From NCBI GenBank assembly GCA_021768085.1, contig JAETOJ010000014.1:1-63560 (forward strand): a DNA stretch of 63,560 nucleotides, written 5' to 3'. This document shows positions 16,034-25,266 of this stretch, piece by piece (positions within the stretch are counted from its first letter, which is position 1; every line of letters starts with the position of its first letter). A model generated the notes under the pieces. It worked only from the letters and a program-made list of their open reading frames with translations, ran no database searches and was not told the origin of the DNA. The stretch comes from Bacillota bacterium. GTDB lineage: Bacteria > Bacillota > Clostridia > Oscillospirales > Oscillospiraceae. A program made the position numbers and the translations under genes.

Positions 16034-17710
16034 TCAGACGTGGTAGCAGCCGCCGCCGATGAACTCCCGCATGATGGAGGTCTTAGGAATATTGTCCCCG
16101 GGTATGGGCAGGAAATAGTTCAGGAACTTCAGCAGCCGCTTGGCCTCGATGTACTCCTCGCTGTCCCGGGGCACGCCGAACAGCAGGGGCTGGACGTAGG
16201 GCTTGAGCAGGGAGGTCTCGTAGATCAGGGCGGAGTTGAACACCATATCCGCGCTGTCCTGGAAGGGGAAGATGTTGTTCTCCTCCCCCCGGCGGACGGA
16301 GGGCCACATCTTGATGGTGGCCTGGGCGGTGTAGCCCCGGGTGCGGGCGTCCCGCTCAATGCGCCGCAGCAGCCGGGCGTCGGTGGTGGGGATGCGGTTG
16401 TGATCGTCGATGTTCAGGGTGGTGAGGCAACTGATGTAGATCTTGTACTTGCTCTCCCGGGGCAGGGAATAGGTGAACTGATCGTTGAGGCAGTGGATAC
16501 CCTCGATGACCAGCACGTCCTCGGCTCCCAGGGTGAGCTGGCTGCCGTTGTACTCCCGGGCTCCCCGCTTGAAGTTGTAGGTGGGCATATCCACCGTCTC
16601 GCCCCGGAGCAGGTGGGTCATATCCGTGTTGAACTGCTCCACGTCCATGGCGCCCAGGCCCTCGAAGTCATAGTTTCCATTCTCGTCCCGGGGGGTGTCC
16701 GTCCGGTTTTTGAAGTAGTTGTCGGTGGCGATGGCGTGGGGCCGCAGGCCGCAGGCCCGCAGCTGGGTGGACAGCCGGTGGGAGAAGGTGGTTTTGCCGG
16801 AGGAGGACGGCCCGGCGATCATGACGAAGCGCACCTCTCGATGGGCGGCGATGTCGGCGGCGATGTCGCCGATCTTCTTCTCCATCATGGCCTCATAGCT
16901 CAGAATCAGCGGCGTGGCCTGCCCCTGGGCGATGACGGTGTTCAGCTCCGCCACGTTGGACACCCCCAACGCCTCCGCCCGCTGGGTGGAGGCCCGCAGC
17001 TCCCGGAACACCTTCAAGGAGGGTTTGAACTCTCCCAGCCGGCCGGGATCCTTCAGGGTGGGCAGGCGGAGGACAAAGCCGTCCTCAAACTGCTCCAGGG
17101 CGAAGCAGCGGATGTATCCCGTGTCCGGGGCCATGTAGCCGTAGAAGTAGTCCACAAAGCCGTCCAGCTCGTACACGTTCACGTGGGAATTGACCCGGAA
17201 GCTGAGCAGATCCGCCTTGTGGATCAGCCCCTCCCGGCGGAACAGCTCCATGGCGTCGTCGGTGTTGACGGAGCGCTTCTGGATGGGCAGGGCCGCGTCG
17301 GACAGCTCCCGCATCCGGGCCTCCACCCGATCCAGCAGGGCCTGGTTCAGGGTAAACCTGCCCTGAGCCCGGATGAACAGGGAGCGGCTGACGGAATAGC
17401 CCACGGAGACGCGCTCCACGTTCTCCTTGCCCACCACGTCGTAGAACGCCTTGATCGTCAGAAACACCGCGCTGCGCTCGTAGGTCTGGATGCCGGGCAC
17501 GTCCCGAGCGGTGACCATCCGCAGGGTGCAGTCCCGATCCAGCACCTTGTGGAGCTCGCACAGCTTCCCGTCCCGGTTCACCAGCAGGATGTCGTCGGGA
17601 TACCGATCCTGGAAGTCCTCGGCGATGGTTCGGAAGGGGGTGCCGTAGGGGTATTCGTACTGCGCGCCGTCGATGATCACCTTCTGCTTCTGCATAATTG
17701 CGGTTTCCAT
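16034..17710 (-). CDS. Nucleoside (uridine) kinase with N-terminal TGS domain
   Basis: A 558-aa fusion protein. The N-terminus is a TGS-like ubiquitin fold followed by a region like the second half of ThrRS editing domains. The C-terminal half is a uridine-kinase fold with P-loop GPSSSGKTTFSHRLS (about residue 297), substrate region TDNYFKNRTDTP and lid PTYNFKRGARE. This domain order is common in Clostridia, where the protein is annotated as a nucleoside kinase phosphorylating uridine/cytidine for salvage. ATG 17708-17710 follows GGAGG. An extended -10 (TGGTAGAAT) lies upstream. Confidence 0.9.
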   Translation of the reverse strand: METAIMQKQKVIIDGAQYEYPYGTPFRTIAEDFQDRYPDDILLVNRDGKLCELHKVLDRDCTLRMVTARDVPGIQTYERSAVFLTIKAFYDVVGKENVERVSVGYSVSRSLFIRAQGRFTLNQALLDRVEARMRELSDAALPIQKRSVNTDDAMELFRREGLIHKADLLSFRVNSHVNVYELDGFVDYFYGYMAPDTGYIRCFALEQFEDGFVLRLPTLKDPGRLGEFKPSLKVFRELRASTQRAEALGVSNVAELNTVIAQGQATPLILSYEAMMEKKIGDIAADIAAHREVRFVMIAGPSSSGKTTFSHRLSTQLRACGLRPHAIATDNYFKNRTDTPRDENGNYDFEGLGAMDVEQFNTDMTHLLRGETVDMPTYNFKRGAREYNGSQLTLGAEDVLVIEGIHCLNDQFTYSLPRESKYKIYISCLTTLNIDDHNRIPTTDARLLRRIERDARTRGYTAQATIKMWPSVRRGEENNIFPFQDSADMVFNSALIYETSLLKPYVQPLLFGVPRDSEEYIEAKRLLKFLNYFLPIPGDNIPKTSIMREFIGGGCYHV

Positions 17711-17805
17711 GGGAGGGCCTCCTTGTCTTGTAATGATGCTGTGAGTCTATTCTACCATATCCGACAGAAAAAGGGGAGAAAAATTTTAGAAATTTGGAGA
17801 AAAAA

Positions 17806-17832
17806 CCGGCGGCCCCTCTCTGGAACCGCCGG
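17806..17832 (-). terminator. Terminator of the AI-2E permease gene
   Basis: CCGGCGG/CCGCCGG stem around 13 bases, followed on the minus strand by TTTTTT. Confidence 0.8.
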
Positions 17833-17856
17833 CTTTTACCTGTACGTGGGGCGGGC

Positions 17857-19038
17857 CTACTCCTCCTCCCGCTTCCGCCCGGAGCGAAGGATGGCATTGA
17901 TGTCCGCCGCGGCCAGGGACAGATCGTCCAGCACCGGGCGGAAAATGCCCAGCTTGGCCAGGTTGATGCACACCAGCAGCAGCAACGGCCCCACCACCAT
18001 GCCCAGCACGCCGCCGATCTTCATGCCCACATAGATACCCACCAGGGACAGAATGGGGGACAGCCCCGTCTGATTGCCCAGGATCTTGGGCTCCGCGAAC
18101 CGGCGGAACAGCACGATGACGCCCCACACCGCCATCAGCGCCGCCGCCTCGCCGTACTGGGCCAGCACCATGTCGACCACCGCCCAGGGCACCATCACCG
18201 TGCCCGCGCCGATGATGGGAATGAAGTCCAGCACCGCCAGGGCGAAGGCCAGCAGCAGCCCATAGGGCTGCCCCATAAACAGAAAGCCCACGGCGAGTAT
18301 GGCGAACACCCCCAGGGAGAGGATGAGCTGGCTCTTAATATAGCCGCCGAAGGCGCTCATAAAGATGTTCTTCAGCGAGCGGCAGAAGTCCCGGGCCACC
18401 ATGGGCACCCGGTCGGTGAGCTCAAACCGCAGCCGGGGATAGTCCCCGGTGATGAAGTAGCTGGCCATGACGAACACCACCAGGGCTACGGCGAAATTGG
18501 ACACGTTGGCCGCCATGGAGGGGGCCTGCCCCGCCATCTGAGCCAGCCAGCCGGAGAAATCCAGCTCCCGCGCCCAGTCCAGAACCGCCGCCATCAGATC
18601 CTCCCCGGTGGTGATCACCCCCTGGGGCACGAAATCCCCCAGACCGGACAGCCAGCCCTGGACGCTGTTCACCACTCCGGCCAGCCCCTCCAGCAGCTCG
18701 TCCAGCAGGGACTGCCGGTTGTCCAACAGGGAGCGCACCTGTCCCACCGCCGCCCAGCCCAGGCCGAACAGCACCCCAACCATGACGGCGAACACCAGGA
18801 TCACCAGCACCATAGAGATGGCCTTCCGGGGGGCGCCGGAGTGCCGCTGGAGCCATTTCACCGCCGGATTCAGCCCCCAGGCCAGCACCAGGGCCAGCAC
18901 AAAGGGGCTGAGCAGGGACAGCAGCGGCAGCCCCACCCAGACTGCCAGCGCCAGCCCGCCCAGGGCCAGCACCGCCCGCAGGCCCAGCCGCAGCCAGAGC
19001 TGGGCCCGCTCGCCCCAGGTCAGGGGGGAATCGTTCAT
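17857..19038 (-). CDS. AI-2E family permease (YtvI-like)
   Basis: A 393-aa integral membrane protein with about eight hydrophobic segments: two near residues 20-50, one at 75-100, and a C-terminal cluster from about 225 to 365. The family hallmark DFIPIIGAGTVMVPWA lies at about 291. Members move small molecules or ions (autoinducer-2 in E. coli TqsA, Na+/H+ in others); Clostridial versions resemble sporulation protein YtvI. Substrate here is unknown. ATG 19036-19038 follows AAGGAGG. Confidence 0.88.
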   Translation of the reverse strand: MNDSPLTWGERAQLWLRLGLRAVLALGGLALAVWVGLPLLSLLSPFVLALVLAWGLNPAVKWLQRHSGAPRKAISMVLVILVFAVMVGVLFGLGWAAVGQVRSLLDNRQSLLDELLEGLAGVVNSVQGWLSGLGDFVPQGVITTGEDLMAAVLDWARELDFSGWLAQMAGQAPSMAANVSNFAVALVVFVMASYFITGDYPRLRFELTDRVPMVARDFCRSLKNIFMSAFGGYIKSQLILSLGVFAILAVGFLFMGQPYGLLLAFALAVLDFIPIIGAGTVMVPWAVVDMVLAQYGEAAALMAVWGVIVLFRRFAEPKILGNQTGLSPILSLVGIYVGMKIGGVLGMVVGPLLLLVCINLAKLGIFRPVLDDLSLAAADINAILRSGRKREEE

Positions 19039-19080
19039 GACAACCGCCTCCTTATGGTAAATCCACCGGGACGCCGGCGG

Positions 19081-20010
19081 TCAGCCCGCCGCCAAGAGCT
19101 GGGCCAGCACCGCCGCCGCGGGCAGGGTGGCCAGGCACAGAAGGGTGGACAGGGTGATCTGCTGGGCGGCCAGGGCCGCGTCCTTGCCCATGCTCTGGGC
19201 GAACAGGCTGGTGGCCCCGGCGGTGGGACAGCCGGCCAGAATCACCGTGGCCGTAAACACCATGGGATCCACCCGGAAGGGCAGCAACACCACCGCCGTC
19301 AGCAGCGGCAGGCCCAGCAGCTTCACCGCGGACGTCAGGTAGAGCTTCCGGGTGGAAAATACTTTGCGCAGATCCGCCTGGGCCATCTGCCCGCCGATGA
19401 CCACCATGGCCAGGGGGGTGTTCATGCTGCCCAGGTAGCCCACCGCGGCGTCCACCGGCCCGGGCAGCCGCCAGCCGGTGAAGAACAGTAGCAACCCGCC
19501 CACAAACCCCAAAATGCCCGGGTTCAGGGCCAACTTTTTCAGAGATAGCTCCGACGGCCCACCGATGAGGGCCCGGCCCTGGGTCCAGGTGACGGTGTTG
19601 AACACGGCCAGCCCCACCACCGCCGCAATCATGGCCTCGTCGCCCAAAGCGGACTGGATCAGGGGCAGGCCCATGAACCCAGCGTTGCCGTACACGGCGG
19701 CAAAGCGGAGAATGCCTTTGTGGGCCTCCCCCGCTCGGGGAAACAGGATCAGGGACAGGGCCATGTAGAGAATATATACCCCGACCATAGCGGTGAGGGC
19801 GGTGAGGAGCTGGCCCTGGGTTTGAGGGGTGCGCTCCACCTCGAAGGAGGTGAGCATGATACAGGGGGTGACCACGTACAGCAGCACCCGGGACACCTGG
19901 GACAGGGTCTCCCCGGACAGCAGGCCCATCCGCCCGAACAGGAAGCCCACCGACATCAGCAGAAACAGGGTGAGCACGCTGCCCCCCACCACCAGAAACG
20001 CATCAAGCAT
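19081..20010 (-). CDS. AEC (auxin efflux carrier) family transporter
   Basis: A 309-aa membrane protein with about ten hydrophobic helices in two inverted halves. Each half has a broken helix with Gly/Pro/Asn: YGNAGFMGLPL at about 124 and GCPTAGATSLFA at about 263. Bacterial AEC carriers export organic acids such as malate or small amphipathic compounds. ATG 20008-20010 follows GAGGG. It is co-directional with the AI-2E gene, but a 42-base gap leaves the operon open. Confidence 0.88.
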   Translation of the reverse strand: MLDAFLVVGGSVLTLFLLMSVGFLFGRMGLLSGETLSQVSRVLLYVVTPCIMLTSFEVERTPQTQGQLLTALTAMVGVYILYMALSLILFPRAGEAHKGILRFAAVYGNAGFMGLPLIQSALGDEAMIAAVVGLAVFNTVTWTQGRALIGGPSELSLKKLALNPGILGFVGGLLLFFTGWRLPGPVDAAVGYLGSMNTPLAMVVIGGQMAQADLRKVFSTRKLYLTSAVKLLGLPLLTAVVLLPFRVDPMVFTATVILAGCPTAGATSLFAQSMGKDAALAAQQITLSTLLCLATLPAAAVLAQLLAAG

Positions 20011-20148
20011 TTTACATTCCCTCTCTTTTTCTCTCAGCAGTACGCATTATTATAAGCCCATCCCGCCGCATTGACAAGGGAAATTCTTTGCGCTATACTA
20101 TTTCTTTACTGACGAACAGCCTGATCTGTGAAAAGGAGTGTCCTGCCC

Positions 20149-21894
20149 ATGGCGTCCAACCGCTTCCGACGGGGCTATGTCCCCATCTTTCTGTCCTATT
20201 ATAAGCCCCACCTGGGCCTGTTTATTCTGGATATGTGCTGTGCCCTGGGCATCGCGCTGGTGGATCTGGCCTTCCCCTGGGCCTCCCGGGAGGCCATGAA
20301 CAGCCTGCTGCCCCAGAGCCTCTACGCCGCCTTCTTCACCGTCATGGGCCTGCTGCTGGCGGCCTACGCCCTGCGCTCGGTGATGTACTTCATCGTCACC
20401 TACTGGGGCCACATGATGGGGGTGCGCATCGAGGCGGATATCCGGCGGGATCTGTTCGGCCATATGCAGGATCTGTCCTTCTCCTTCTACGACAAGAACC
20501 GCACCGGCCAGCTCATGAGCCGGGCCACCAACGACCTGTTTGAGATCACCGAGCTGGCCCACCACGGCCCGGAGGATCTGTTCATCTCCGCCGTCACCCT
20601 CATCGGGGCCTTCTGCCTGATGCTCACCATCCAGTGGAAGCTGGCCCTCATCGTGTTTGCCGTGGTGCCCATCTTTGTGATTTTCACCATTGTCCAGCGC
20701 CGGCGGATGATGAAGGCCTCCGTCCGGCAGAAGCAGACCATGGCGGGCATCAACGGCCAGCTGGAGTCGTCTATCTCCGGGATGCGTACCGCCAAGGCCT
20801 TCGCCAGCGAGGATCAGGAAAACCAGAAGTTCCAGGCATCCAACGCGGAATTCAAAGAGGCCAAGCGGGATTATTACAAGGCCATGGCCACCTACCACGG
20901 CGGGCTTGAGTTCGCCCTGCCCGCCATGAACGTGCTGACGGTGGCGGCGGGGGGCTTCTTCATCATGCGGGGGGAGATGACCTTCGTCGATCTGAGCGCC
21001 TTCATCCTCTATATTTCCACCTTCCTGACCCCGGTGCGCAAGCTGGCCGCCTTTGTGGAGCAGTTCCTCAACGGCATGGCGGGCTTCAAGCGGTTTGTGG
21101 AATTGATGCGGGTGGAGCCCGCCGTCCAGGACGCACCGGACGCCGGAGAGATGGGGGAGGCCCGGGGCGATATCCTCATCGACGATGTGTCCTTCCACTA
21201 CGAGGACGGCCCGGCGGTGCTGGATCACGTGTCCATCCACATCCCCCAGGGGGAGACGGTGGCGGTGGTGGGGCCCTCCGGGGGCGGCAAGTCCACCCTG
21301 TGCCAGCTGATCCCCCGGTTCTACGACGTGACGGGGGGCCGGATCCTGGTGGACGGCCAGGATGTGCGTTCGGTGACCCAGCGATCCCTGCGGCAGAACA
21401 TCGGCATCGTCCAACAGGACGTGTTCCTGTTTGCGGGCACCGTGCTGGACAACATCCGCTACGGCAAGCCGGACGCCACCGAGGCAGAGGTGGTGGAGGC
21501 CGCCCGGCGGGCGGAGATCTACGACGACATCATGGCCATGCCCGACGGCTTCCACACCTACGTGGGGGAGCGGGGGGTGATGCTGTCCGGCGGGCAGAAG
21601 CAGCGGGTGTCCATTGCCCGCATATTCCTGAAGAACCCACCCATTCTCATTTTAGACGAGGCCACCTCCGCCCTGGACTCTGTCACCGAGGCCCGGATCC
21701 AATCCGCCTTTGACGAGCTGGCGAAGGGCCGCACCACCCTGATCATCGCCCACCGTCTGTCCACCATTCGCAGCGCGAACCGGATCATCGTGGTGGACGA
21801 CAACCACATTTTAGAGGAGGGCACCCACCAGGAGCTGCTGGCCCGCGGCGGGGAGTACGCCCAGCTCTACAACGCGCAGAAGCGGGTGGTATAA
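20149..21894 (+). CDS. ABC exporter, fused permease and ATPase (MsbA/BmrA type)
   Basis: A 581-aa half-transporter. Six membrane helices lie in residues about 20-310. The ATPase follows: Walker A GPSGGGKST (about 374), Q-loop VQQDVFLF, signature LSGGQKQR, Walker B PILILDEATSALD and H-loop IAHRLS. It would work as a homodimer exporting lipids or drugs. ATG 20149-20151 is spaced eight bases from AAAAGGAG; a GTG seven codons upstream overlaps that site. The Nudix, YlmH and DUF896 genes follow on the same strand at 18 bases or less. Confidence 0.93.
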   Translation: MASNRFRRGYVPIFLSYYKPHLGLFILDMCCALGIALVDLAFPWASREAMNSLLPQSLYAAFFTVMGLLLAAYALRSVMYFIVTYWGHMMGVRIEADIRRDLFGHMQDLSFSFYDKNRTGQLMSRATNDLFEITELAHHGPEDLFISAVTLIGAFCLMLTIQWKLALIVFAVVPIFVIFTIVQRRRMMKASVRQKQTMAGINGQLESSISGMRTAKAFASEDQENQKFQASNAEFKEAKRDYYKAMATYHGGLEFALPAMNVLTVAAGGFFIMRGEMTFVDLSAFILYISTFLTPVRKLAAFVEQFLNGMAGFKRFVELMRVEPAVQDAPDAGEMGEARGDILIDDVSFHYEDGPAVLDHVSIHIPQGETVAVVGPSGGGKSTLCQLIPRFYDVTGGRILVDGQDVRSVTQRSLRQNIGIVQQDVFLFAGTVLDNIRYGKPDATEAEVVEAARRAEIYDDIMAMPDGFHTYVGERGVMLSGGQKQRVSIARIFLKNPPILILDEATSALDSVTEARIQSAFDELAKGRTTLIIAHRLSTIRSANRIIVVDDNHILEEGTHQELLARGGEYAQLYNAQKRVV

Positions 21895-21912
21895 GCCACG
21901 GAGGTATCACGA

Positions 21913-22320
21913 ATGGAACGGCCAGAAGTAAAATTTTATGACCGTGTGGATGACGCCCTGTTGAAATATGCGGTCATCATCGCCAAATATCAGGGCAAGT
22001 GGGTGTTTTGCCGCCACCGGGAGCGTGATACTCTGGAGATTCCCGGCGGACACAGGGAGCCGGGGGAAACTATCCTGGAAACGGCGCGTCGGGAACTGGT
22101 GGAGGAGACCGGCGCGTCGGAGTTCACGCTGACCCCGGTGTGCGTCTACTCCTTCCGGGATTACGGTATGCTGTACTGTGCGGATATTGCCGCCATGGAG
22201 GGCGGATTGCACCACGAAATCAGGGAAATCTATCTGATGGACGGCCTGCCTGACCACTGGACCTATCCCCTGATCCAGCCCAAGCTGATGGAGGAAGCCC
22301 GGAGGAGAGGCATCATATGA
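21913..22320 (+). CDS. Nudix hydrolase
   Basis: A 135-aa enzyme with a complete Nudix box at about residues 45-67 (GGHREPGETILETA, then RRELVEETGAS), which binds Mg2+/Mn2+ and hydrolyses nucleoside diphosphate-X compounds. ATG 21913-21915 follows GGAGG. Its stop overlaps the ylmH start (ATGA), so the two are coupled. The substrate cannot be read from sequence; many short members clean up oxidised nucleotides. Confidence 0.9.
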   Translation: MERPEVKFYDRVDDALLKYAVIIAKYQGKWVFCRHRERDTLEIPGGHREPGETILETARRELVEETGASEFTLTPVCVYSFRDYGMLYCADIAAMEGGLHHEIREIYLMDGLPDHWTYPLIQPKLMEEARRRGII

Positions 22321-23111
22321 ATAAAACAGAGCTTCTCAATAAATTCTCCAAAGACCCGGAGGAGCGCGTCGTCCTGGCCCGGGCCCTGGATCAGATGGAT
22401 CGGGCGTCTAACCGCTCCATCCCCTGCGCTACTCAGTTCCTCTCCCCGGCCCAGCGGGCGGCCTTGGAGCCGCTCATCGCCGCCTGCGGCCACCCCAGCC
22501 ACCTGTTCCACGGCGGCTTCCAGGGGGCGGAGCGCACCGTCTGCGTGTTCCTGCCCGACTGGCAGGAGCCCGAGGACTGGGAGCCGTCGGACGAACTGTC
22601 CGCCATTGAATGCGCCTACCCGCCCACCGGGGCGGAACTCACCCACCGGGATCTGCTGGGGGGCCTCATGGGCATCGGCCTCACCCGGGAGAAGGTGGGG
22701 GACATTTTGGTGGGGGAGAAGGCCGCCCAGCTCGTCTGCCAGAGGGACGCGGCCCCCATCATCCTCTCCCAGTTCGATCAGGCGGGGCGGTACAGGCTGA
22801 AGCTGCGGGAGATCCCCCTGTCCGAGCTGGCCCCCGCCCCCGCCGAGATGAAGGCTATCCACGACACGGTGTCCACCCTGCGGCTGGACGCGGTGCTGGC
22901 CTCTGGCTTCTCCCTGGCCCGGGGCAAGGCGGCGGACGCCGTCACCGGGGGTCGGGTGGCCCTCAACCACCGGGAATGCCTCAAGCCGGACAAGCTGGTG
23001 GAGCAGGGGGACGTGATCACCTGCCGGGGGCTGGGCAAGTGCGTGCTGAAAACCGTGGGGGGCCAGTCCCGGAAGGGCCGGATTATCATTGAGATCGAGA
23101 GGTATTTATAA
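22317..23111 (+). CDS. ylmH: YlmH-type S4-domain RNA-binding protein
   Basis: A 264-aa protein with the YlmH order: an N-terminal alpha/beta domain (about 1-80), a middle domain (ALDQ..., TGAELTHRDLLGGLMGIGLTREKVGDI at about 100-127), and a C-terminal S4 domain (STLRLDAVLASGFSLARGKAADAV..GGRVALN..., about 183-250). In Bacillota YlmH binds ribosomes or large-subunit RNA and helps rescue stalled nascent chains. It is usually in the ylm/divIVA cluster; here it follows Nudix and precedes DUF896 instead. Confidence 0.9.
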   Translation: MNKTELLNKFSKDPEERVVLARALDQMDRASNRSIPCATQFLSPAQRAALEPLIAACGHPSHLFHGGFQGAERTVCVFLPDWQEPEDWEPSDELSAIECAYPPTGAELTHRDLLGGLMGIGLTREKVGDILVGEKAAQLVCQRDAAPIILSQFDQAGRYRLKLREIPLSELAPAPAEMKAIHDTVSTLRLDAVLASGFSLARGKAADAVTGGRVALNHRECLKPDKLVEQGDVITCRGLGKCVLKTVGGQSRKGRIIIEIERYL

Positions 23112-23318
23112 ATGGATCAGAAGAAGATCGACCGCATCAACGAGTTCGCCCGCCGGGTGAAGGCGGGAGAGACTCTCACCCCGGCGGAGCTGGCCGAGCG
23201 GGACGCCCTGCGCAAGGAGTATATCGCCAGCGTGAAGGCCAGCCTGGTGGGCCAGCTGGAGAACACCTATCTGGTGGAGCCAGACGGCACCAAGCATAAG
23301 CTGCCCAAGAGAACATGA
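23112..23318 (+). CDS. DUF896 (YnzC) family small protein
   Basis: A 68-aa protein with the DUF896 helical hairpin: KKIDRINEFARRVKAGETLTPAELAERDALRKEYI in outline, then a basic C-terminus. The family is widespread in Bacillota with no settled function. The ATG at 23112 directly follows the ylmH stop codon, so translation is coupled. A strong terminator follows. Confidence 0.9.
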   Translation: MDQKKIDRINEFARRVKAGETLTPAELAERDALRKEYIASVKASLVGQLENTYLVEPDGTKHKLPKRT

Positions 23319-23370
23319 AGGGCGGCGCACGGCGCCGGCCAGAGGAAAGGAACCGTCTGCAAAAGCACAA

Positions 23371-23400
23371 AAAAGCCTGCCGCAATGCGGCAGGCTTTTT
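23371..23400. terminator. Bidirectional terminator
   Basis: GCCTGCCGC/GCGGCAGGC nine-bp stem, loop AAT, with A-run before and T-run after. It separates the DUF896 operon from the convergent cold-shock gene. Confidence 0.92.
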
Positions 23401-23413
23401 CCGTTTCAGAGGA

Positions 23414-23632
23414 TTAGTCCTCCGCCACGGCCACCACGTTGGTGGCGCGGACGCCCTTGGCGCCCCGGGGATCGGGCTCGGTCTCGAAGGTGACCTTCTG
23501 GCCCTCCAGCAGCTTCTTGTAGCCCTCGGCCACGATGGCGGAGAAGTGCACGAACACGTCCTCGCTGCCGTCGTCGGGAGTAATGAAGCCGTAGCCCTTC
23601 TCAGCGTTGAACCACTTGACAGTACCGCTCAT
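23414..23632 (-). CDS. Cold-shock protein (CspA family)
   Basis: A 72-aa single cold-shock OB fold: [17 protein letters not shown] with RNP1 (KGYGFI) and RNP2 (VFVHFSAI). It binds single-stranded RNA/DNA and acts as an RNA chaperone. ATG 23630-23632 follows AAGGAGG; longer frames read into the untranslated leader. The leader of about 110 bases holds a perfect hairpin and is driven by a near-consensus promoter. Confidence 0.96.
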   Translation of the reverse strand: MSGTVKWFNAEKGYGFITPDDGSEDVFVHFSAIVAEGYKKLLEGQKVTFETEPDPRGAKGVRATNVVAVAED

Positions 23633-23684
23633 TTCCTGTTTCCTCCTTATTTGTAAAAAATCGCTTTGAAGATGGATGAAGAAA

Positions 23685-23717
23685 GTCCGCCCCTTTCGTA
23701 TGTACGAAGGGGCGGAC
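23685..23717 (-). promoter_or_regulatory. Perfect hairpin in the csp 5' leader
   Basis: GTCCGCCCCTTTCGTA and TACGAAGGGGCGGAC flank a short TG loop (15-bp stem). It lies about 26 bases downstream of the predicted start of transcription and about 50 bases before the start codon. No T-run follows on the minus strand toward csp, so it is more likely an RNA-stability or temperature-responsive leader element than a terminator. Confidence 0.7.
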
Positions 23718-23749
23718 ACAAGTCAGTTCATACATCAAAAACCACTATC

Positions 23750-23778
23750 ACTATAGCATTTAGTGAAAAGATTGTCAA
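23750..23778 (-). promoter_or_regulatory. Strong promoter of the cold-shock gene
   Basis: Minus strand TTGACA (23773-23778), 17 bases, TATAGT (23750-23755); transcription would start near 23743. Confidence 0.85.
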
Positions 23779-23893
23779 GAGAATTTTCACAAAATTCTGA
23801 GAAAATAAAAATTGTGGAATAAATTTTCGCCATTTTAGACATATTCCTTCTGAAACCGCTTTGTTTTGACAAGAACTGCCAAAACCCGTCATT

Positions 23894-24658
23894 TTATTCC
23901 TGGATCTGGTAAAATCGAAGGCCGTTCTCAAAGGTGATCCGCTGGCATTCCTCCAGCGAAATGCCCCGCAGCTCCGCCAGCCGCTCACAGGTGTGGCGCA
24001 CCAGCCCGGAGTGGTTCCGCTCCCCCCGGTGGGGGACGGGGGCCATGTAGGGGCTGTCCGTCTCGATCATGATCCGATCCAGGGGGACGGCCTGGGCGGC
24101 CTCCACCGCCTTCCGGGCGTTTTTGTAGGTGAGCACTCCGGTAAAGGAGATCATCCAGCCTAAGCCCACCAGCTCCCTGGCCATCTCGGCGCTGCCGGAG
24201 TAGCAGTGGAACACCCCCCGAACCCGGGGGAACTCCCGGACGATGGCCAGGCTGTCCCCGTGGGCCTCCCGGTCGTGGACGATGACCGGCAGATCCAGCT
24301 CCTCCGCCAGGGCCAGCTGAGCCCGAAATACCCTCTGCTGGAGCTCCCGGGGGTTGTCCTTCCAGTAGTAGTCCAGCCCGATCTCCCCAATGGCCACCGC
24401 CTTGGGGTGGGCGGCCAGGGAGCGCAGCTCGTCCACGTGGCTGTCCTGCCAGCTGCCGCAGTCCTCCGGGTGGACGCCCACGGCGGCGTAGACAAAGGGA
24501 TACTGTTCTGCAATAGCGATGGCCTTGCGGGAGCTGTCCAGGTCGCAGCCGGGGTTGACCACCAGCCCCACCCCCTGGCCGGGCAGGGCGGACAGCACTG
24601 CGTCCCGGTCGGCGTCGAACTGGCGGGAATCATAGTGGGCATGGGTGTCGAACAGCAT
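23894..24658 (-). CDS. tatD: TatD family metal-dependent hydrolase
   Basis: A 254-aa TIM-barrel enzyme. Metal ligands: DTHAHYD (His6, His8), GEIGLDYYW (Glu about 93), VIVHDRE (His about 128), FHCYSG (His about 152) and ETDSPYMAP (Asp about 203). TatD proteins are DNase/deoxyribonuclease-like or D-amino-acid-related hydrolases. ATG 24656-24658 follows AGGAGG. It lies downstream of the lipoprotein gene but behind that gene's terminator. Confidence 0.93.
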   Translation of the reverse strand: MLFDTHAHYDSRQFDADRDAVLSALPGQGVGLVVNPGCDLDSSRKAIAIAEQYPFVYAAVGVHPEDCGSWQDSHVDELRSLAAHPKAVAIGEIGLDYYWKDNPRELQQRVFRAQLALAEELDLPVIVHDREAHGDSLAIVREFPRVRGVFHCYSGSAEMARELVGLGWMISFTGVLTYKNARKAVEAAQAVPLDRIMIETDSPYMAPVPHRGERNHSGLVRHTCERLAELRGISLEECQRITFENGLRFYQIQE

Positions 24659-24684
24659 GGGAGTTCCTCCTTTTTAGGGCGCAA

Positions 24685-24706
24685 AAAAGGGCCGGACGGC
24701 CCTTTT
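24685..24706. terminator. Terminator between lipoprotein and tatD genes
   Basis: AAAAGGGCCG/CGGCCCTTTT ten-bp stem with a two-base loop. Confidence 0.8.
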
Positions 24707-24717
24707 CCGCAGGTGAT

Positions 24718-25266
24718 TTATTTTTCCTCAGCGGTGAAGGAGACGAAGAAGGTATTCCCTTCAACGCCGTCCAGGTTGTCCGGGTTTTCGGTGTCTTCAT
24801 AGATCTCCTGGAAGGCCATGACAAAATCCCGGAAGTCCTCTGGCACCTCGTAAATCGCCGTACCGGCTCTGGTTTCGTTGATCTTCAGGACATATTCATC
24901 GGGAAACTGATCATCGCTGATCCCGGCGGGGAGGGCCAGGGCGGCGCCGTCGTCCTCACTGTCCCAGAGGATGACAAAGTCGTTTCCCCACATATCTATG
25001 GACTCTCCACAGGTGTTTTTCAGGGTGATGGTGGCAACCACCAGCTTGTTCCCGGCGCTGGCGGTGTAGTCGTGATACTGAGTGCAGCTGTAAACGTCGT
25101 TCACCGTGAAGTCGAACCAGTAGGTGGACAGGGTATCGCCCACGAAGCCCTTCTTCAGGCCGGGTTCATCGCTGCCGCCGGGGTTGAGGTTCAGCCCACC
25201 CTCGCCGCAGGCAGCCAGGGACAGGGCCACCGTCAAAACCAGAAGGATGGAAGCCAGCCGTTTCAT
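24718..25266 (-). CDS. Secreted lipoprotein with DUF4352-like domain
   Basis: A 182-aa lipoprotein. Signal peptide KRLASILLVLTVALSLAAC with lipobox LAAC (Cys20). The rest is beta-rich (KLVVATITLKNTCGESIDMWGNDFVI), like DUF4352 immunoglobulin-type domains found on Bacillota lipoproteins. ATG 25264-25266 is spaced about nine bases from AGAGG; a GTG three codons upstream is too close. Located on the outer face of the membrane; ligand unknown. Confidence 0.8.
   Translation of the reverse strand: MKRLASILLVLTVALSLAACGEGGLNLNPGGSDEPGLKKGFVGDTLSTYWFDFTVNDVYSCTQYHDYTASAGNKLVVATITLKNTCGESIDMWGNDFVILWDSEDDGAALALPAGISDDQFPDEYVLKINETRAGTAIYEVPEDFRDFVMAFQEIYEDTENPDNLDGVEGNTFFVSFTAEEK

Noticed and set aside
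14133..18034. Long plus-strand frames opposite FapA and the nucleoside kinase
   Set aside because: Gly/Val/His-rich antisense artefacts; the minus strand carries recognisable proteins.
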